Shown: one piece after another, positions 58,738 to 64,000 of the stretch
How the letters are laid out: each line of letters starts with the position of its first letter
Position numbering within the stretch: the stretch's first letter is position 1
Assembly: GCA_030267565.1 (NCBI GenBank)
Contig: BRXU01000016.1
Coordinates: 1,382,501-1,446,500 of the forward strand
From: Pleodorina starrii
Taxonomy: Eukaryota; Chlorophyta; Chlorophyceae; Chlamydomonadales; Volvocaceae
Length of the DNA stretch: 64,000 nt
Reading direction: 5' to 3'
The notes under the pieces: model-generated
Seen by the model: the letters and a program-made list of their open reading frames with translations, nothing else
The model's database searches: none
Told to the model about the DNA's origin: nothing
Program-made: the position numbers and the translations under genes

Positions 58738-61700
58738 GCCGGCAGGCGCGGGCGTGTGGAAGCTGAAGCCATGTGGGTCGCGGTCGGCATGGCGAGGCTG
58801 GGCGCGAGATGTGGACGGGGACCTGCCGGCGGGTTTGGACTGAGGTTGGTGCTGGGAAGGTGGGGGCTGCGATGGAGGCGCGTCCGCGTCGTCCAGCTCG
58901 GTTGCCCAGGGCGGCCGAGCGGCTGCGACAGCTGATGCGCTTCCTCCTCCGCGCAGGGAAGGCGTCGTCCTCAGCTCAGCTGTAGGGTTGCGACGGTAAA
59001 TAATGGTTTTGGTTGGACGTTGTCCTCGTTATTGCCTCCGGCGTTCATAGATCGCGCATCCAGCTGAGCTGTCGATTGCATCATTCGCGGAACTTGTGGG
59101 TTGCTTACCGGCACCTTGAGGGCCAGACACAGGCGCCAAGATATTTCCCACAGCTGAACGAGGTTCGTATGATCCCGTGCGTCTTCGGGGCAGCTCCATT
59201 TTAGGCCTGAGGGCTTCGAAGCTGAAGTTAGCATTCGTTCGCTACACGCACCGGCGGAGCATGCCGATCGCAAGAAAACTAAATAGTTGCAAAAGGATAA
59301 GTTGCCATGTCTGGAAACTGGTTTCACCCTTTGGCGTTGAACAAGCAATAACTAACGAGGTAGCTGGTTGCCGTACATACTGACGAAAACACCTGTTAAA
59401 GGCGACACGCAAGGGGTCTGGCCAGCTTTATGCTATCTTCCCGGGCTGAAACCCGTTGCAACAAATCGGTTATGCATAGTACCTGCCTGCCAAGCTGCCA
59501 ACGCACAGCTGCACTCTCCACCTGCCCTAGCTGCCAGAGTGGTTCAGCGGCAGCGAGGGCAGCGTGGGTTTTGTCCCTGTTTTGCCTCTGCGATCCCATG
59601 CCATGCCAGCCCCAAGCATCCCTACAGCGTGCACGGGCGTCGCCGTGCGCTGAGTAGCCTAGAGGTCCCCTGTAAAATGTACGGGGTATTGTACGGCTTG
59701 GACACATGAGCGCCGAGCGATATCAGATACAGTCAGGGACGGCCGCAACGAGCCGTGCAACAGGAGTCGAGTCACTACAGGAGCAATCGCCGGTCAGGCC
59801 ACCCCTGGGCCCTGGCCACCTTACTCAGGAGAAGGCAGAGCGCCCTCGAAATCGCTCTAAGCAGCAGTTTGGGGTGCCGTAATTTGTACCGCCGGCTTCC
59901 TTTTCAAATTTCAATACCGGTACATCCCTCCTAAAATTGTCTTGCCCGTTTTGCTGCAGCAAGCACACGCGCAGGGGAGCGCACGTGTTCCCCTGCGTGC
60001 GCCGCGTCGCGAAGCAGAGCACGCAAGACTCTCACTCGCTAGCCCAGAGCCAAAACCCACCTCCAACATCTCGAACATGGAAGAAATTTGCTTAAGCACT
60101 GCGACCTCCATACATCGAGCCATCAACATGCAAGTTTGCATGCTTGCCTAACTTGCCCTTGGTTCGTTGCTTTATGCGGAAGCGCACATCCACAACACAC
60201 ACGCCGTGTTGCAAACAGTACAAGAGCCCTAGCATGAGAGCCCTCGGAGGGCATTCTAGTGCCCTGGTCGGGTGGGCAGCGCAAAGCGACGCGCAAGCCC
60301 AGTAAAGATACGATGTCGTACTCCAATCACCACCCAAACCGCAGATGCGCGTCTTAACCATGTGTTATTACGCCCACCGCTACCTAGATTGATTATTACG
60401 ATGGCAATTACTCATGCTCACGTGCTCCTGCAAATGCTGTACGGCGCAAACGGCGCGACCCACAAAAAATGGTGCACGGCCAAGCGCTGGCACCGGTGGC
60501 AGGCTCTTAAGGTTGATTCTTAAGCAGCATCGCCCCCCATTTCCCCCCAAAAAACGGTCATCCGGCGTTGAGTACGACAATTTCCCACGCCGCGACGGCG
60601 GTAGGGCGTACGACACAAGTAGCAGGGCCGTGTTAAAAGGTGTGGCCGGGGGGTAAACGACACAACGCCCCGTTCCGCCCCGTCCCGTCCAGTTGGCACC
60701 GCGCCGCACCGCGCCGCGCCGCCCCCCCACCGGCCTCTCCACCACTTGGTTTTTACGGCAGCAGCAGACCGAACTGACGGACAGGGCAACGGCCACGGCT
60801 TCAAACTACGTCATCCCTGCCCCTGCCCCTCAGGACCCCTCCTTCCTTAGGCGCCTCTACCGGGGCCTTCCCGCCCACCGGCCCACCCGCTCATTCCCCC
60901 TTGTCACCTGTTCGCAATGATCGCGATGCCCCCCACGCCAGATGAATGCGATACCGTACAATGATCACCAAATTCACCGATGTACCGGTACATCACACCA
61001 CACCACATCCCGTCAGGACATGACGCCACGCAACCGCATCGCGTCAGATCGGCTCACAGGCCACACCAGGTTGGGTTGGGGGCTATCGGCGACGGCGACG
61101 GCAACTGCCGCCGGTGCCGATATCACACAGCGAACGCCGCCGCCCCGCCCCGCATCACCTCACCTCACCTCACCGCGACGCCCGTCGCCTTCCCCAAGTC
61201 CCGTACCAGCAATCTAGGCATGAACCCCAACAGCCTACAGCAACCGCTGTTGGGATCGATCCGGCCCGAAAACACCGAACCAAGCAGCCAGCCTGCCATC
61301 CAGCCACCCACCCAACCAGCCACCGACTCACCCACCCAGTCCACCAATTCCGCTATCACCCCGCTGCAGCTCGCCGCATGCAAGTCCGGATGCAGTCAGC
61401 AGCGTGCCCGAGCCACCCTGCCCAGGGGCCCCTCACACCATATCTTCCTAATTTTACCCTCCAAGGGGGAACGTCACCCCACCGTAACACGTAACACGTA
61501 CCACCCTGACCTCCCCCTCGTGACCCGGGACACGATGACCCTACACACAGTGGCCGCTGCCGCTCGCCGCTCGCCAGGCGCCTCCCTTGTCCCTTCCCTC
61601 CCACCGGCCGCCACCGGACCCGGCACAGCAGCAAGGACTCGGCACACGCCGCGGCGGCGCGAGGGAGCCGGTGCGGGGACCCGGTGCAACTCGCAAGACA

Positions 61701-63835
61701 AAACGACATCATCGGAAGGAAAGCACATGAGAGCTTCCCCGGACTAGGACTAGGCGGGGGAGGCAAAAGACACAAGGAGCACAGTACCCGTGTACTACAC
61801 CTGATGTAACGAGCGGAATCGAAAGCAGCAGCAGCAGCCGCGCGGGGGGGCGACCAAAAAGAATGAGCAGGGCATGCGAATGCGTGGCATTTTCATTTCC
61901 GGTGTGCTGCGCAGCGCGCTCCGTTGTTATGGATGGATGCGTGAGATGAGATGAGATGCCTTTACTGCTAGGGTTACTGCTATAGGGTGCCATCGCTAGA
62001 CCGTTAAACCGACAACTGATAACTGATAACTGATAACGCCTGTCCGGATTGCGCCCATCTGCATTTCGCCCGGGGTCTGCGTATCGTACCTTGTCGTACT
62101 TATTGATGTCGTCCACACCACGCTCAGCCAAACGCTTTCTAAGCAAGCACGCAACCCAGAAGTTTCCCAAACCGGAAAACCCGCGACCGACAACAAGAAA
62201 CCCTTGCCTTGCCCCGGTGCGTGCGCGCCTCGCGGGCAGCAAGCGCTCTCCCCCCTCGGAAACGAGGGAAAGGGAAAGGAAAAGGGAAACACAAACTGTC
62301 AAACCATCCAGGAAAAAAGTATGGAACTATGGATAAGCTGCTTCCCTCCAAGCCACGCCGTCGGGTTAACCTTCCCTCTCTAGTCAGCCCTGCCAGGAAC
62401 CTGTCGTCCCGCCAGACAACAAAACACCGATGCTGAATCAGCTGATGCACCCCAACGCCACTTCACACACACACAAACATCCGCCAACAGATGGAGCGGT
62501 GCGCAGAGGAGCGCCCACTGCCCAACCAGCATCATCAGCAACAGCATCAGCATCGTCATGCATGATTATCACCATCATGCTTATCATCAGCATCAGCATC
62601 ATCACCAGCATAATTACCACTATCACGATTAACACCCACACCAACTTTCAAACACCAACCTCCTCCCTCCCCTCGCACCAACACTACCCTTCCCTCACCA
62701 ATCAACCAACCAACAAACAAACCAATAAACCAGTCCGCTAGCCAGCCAGCCAGCCAGACAGCGCAACCCTCCCCCGCAGCGCACCCACTCCATCTTCATT
62801 CTTACCATGCGGAATGCCCAGTCACAAGCGCAAGCAAGCGCCGGCGCCAAGACGGCCTCGTCTCGCCTCGCCTCGCCTCACCTTCTAGAGAGACCACAAC
62901 ACAACACAACACATGCGCACGCGCACGCACATGCACACACACAACCGATGCACAGAAAGATGCCTGAAAGCGCAATTCATTCTTCAATAAATTGCACACG
63001 CCCCCCGGCCCTGTCGCAATCGCGCCCTCCCGCCCCGCCCCCCACGGCCTCGAACTGCGCTCTTTTCACCCCAGCCCTCACCCTCGCCCTCTTCCTCACA
63101 GCCAGCCTCCTCACAGCTCCGCCACGCTCCACCTCACGTCCGTCTCCGCGCCCGCCCAACATCCCCCCAGGCGACCCCGCCCCACCCCTCCAAACCGCCC
63201 CACCACCCACCCACCCACCCACCCGGCCCCACACGCACAGCACCAGGCCCCGCCCATCAACCCCGCTGCCAGCAGCCGGCGGAGGGGACGGGCCGCCCTC
63301 GCCAGGGATCACACTCCTGCACTGCTCCGGCACTGCTCTCTCACCCTTACCAACTCCTGTACCCCTGTGCACGCCTCCACCCCGACCACCCCAGCCACAA
63401 AACCCTGGGCACACCCACACGCACGCCCCAGGGCCCAGCGGGCTCCGAAACCTTCAACCGGAGTCCCAAGCCCGCCAAGCCCGCCGTGCTTGACGCGCAG
63501 GGAGCGTTACGCGTGATGCGGTTACGTGTGGGGTTCCCGAAACCCTCCTGCCAAGCTCCCCCCTGACTACCCCCTGACTACCCCTCAGCTGGGGAACGTC
63601 TCCCGCCAGTCCTTGTCGTTGCTACCGCTGCTGCTGCCGCTGCTGCCGCTGACGGTGCTTCCATTTTTGTTGCTGCTGCTGCCGCTGCCGCGTCCAAATC
63701 GTCGCTGCTGCCGCTACCTCTGCCGCTGCTGCCGCATCCATTACTGCTGCTGCTGCCGCCTCCATCGCTGCCGCTGCTGCCGCCTCCATCACTGCTGCTG
63801 CTGCTGCTGCTGCCCCCCCCCCTGCGGTGCCCGTC
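58738..63835. other. intergenic region and 5' flank, no supported gene
   Basis: 58738-59050 probably holds the remaining 5' coding part and UTR of the minus-strand coiled-coil gene. Beyond that, frames on both strands lack recognisable features. Simple sequence occurs at 62520-62635 (ATC/CAG-rich), about 62905-62945 (CA/CGCA) and 63610-63815 (CTG/CCG triplets, downstream of the kinase stop on the minus strand). Confidence 0.4.
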
Positions 63836-63976
63836 TCATGACGGCTGCCCCTCGCACTCTCTCCTTATGGACTCCAGGATAGCCACGATCTCCGGGAAGT
63901 CGGGCCGCGCCTCCGGGTTGCGGTCCAGGCAGCGCGACACCAGCTGGCGGATGGGCTCGGGCACGGGGGGCCGACA
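63836..63976 (-). CDS. TKL/Raf-like protein kinase, last exon, cut by window edge
   Basis: The minus strand reads RPPVPEPIRQLVSRCLDRNP, then EARPDFPEIVAILESIRREC and a short tail to TGA (63836-63838). This is the end of a protein kinase domain (subdomain XI, with the conserved R of EARPDF), typical of TKL/Raf-like kinases. The acceptor GGTCAG precedes 63976. The rest of the gene lies beyond the window. It converges on nothing nearby and is followed by CTG-triplet sequence that should be its 3' UTR. Confidence 0.75.
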   Translation of the reverse strand, partial: CRPPVPEPIRQLVSRCLDRNPEARPDFPEIVAILESIRRECEGQPS

Positions 63977-64000
63977 CTGACCCGCGGGTCGGTGGCCGTC

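Noticed and set aside
59528..59600. tRNA-Gly-like word GAGTGGTTCAGCGGCAG
   Set aside because: No T arm (GGTTCRANYCC) and no closing acceptor stem.
63526..63882. Leucine/cysteine-rich frame resembling membrane segments
   Set aside because: It is translation of CTG/CCG triplet repeats, downstream of and overlapping the kinase exon on the other strand.

Overview
The window looks like nuclear DNA of a volvocine green alga (Chlamydomonas/Gonium/Volvox group). The reasons are high GC coding sequence with long Ala, Gly, Gln and acidic homopolymer runs, many short GT-AG introns, telomere-like (TTTTAGGG) motifs in introns, and abundant microsatellites and minisatellites. The species call is an inference from these traits. 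No sequence search could be run.

Layout. 1-304: exons of a coiled-coil gene on the minus strand, cut by the left edge. 1535-1607: a complete intronless tRNA-Val(TAC), minus strand. 3847-4350: a large foldback (inverted repeat) element. 5753-6685: a CAF1/POP2-type deadenylase. 10.3-12.6 kb: a decayed non-LTR retrotransposon with an endonuclease remnant. 14598-15511: the 3' end of a LINE, with two tiny 5'-truncated daughter copies elsewhere in the window (35.1 and 51.7 kb), both flanked by target-site duplications. 17280-17615: a small minus-strand ORF, possibly secreted. 18104-30051: a large multi-exon tyrosine-kinase-like (TKL) protein kinase whose splice phases could be followed through 18 exons.

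34535-34771: the last two exons of an unidentified plus-strand gene. 36050-37505 (+) and 42537-45224 (-): two divergent copies of an unrecognised protein family in inverted orientation, sharing one N-terminal and one C-terminal block. 46544-47801: a GYF_2-domain protein resembling the chloroplast protein Tic56. 50739-51645 (-) and about 52207-52399 (+): two small unidentified genes. 52525-58.9 kb (-): a 12-exon coiled-coil protein with one GC-AG intron. 63836-63976 (-): the last exon of a second TKL/Raf-like kinase that runs off the right edge.

The genes do not form an obvious pathway. They cover RNA turnover (CAF1), signalling (two TKL kinases), plastid function (Tic56-like), possible centrosome/cilium or scaffold roles (two coiled-coil proteins, inferred only from sequence style) and a novel family. 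About half of the window is intergenic, repetitive or transposon-derived, and no coding sequence could be supported there. Most long frames opposite the genes are GC-rich shadows and were left out.
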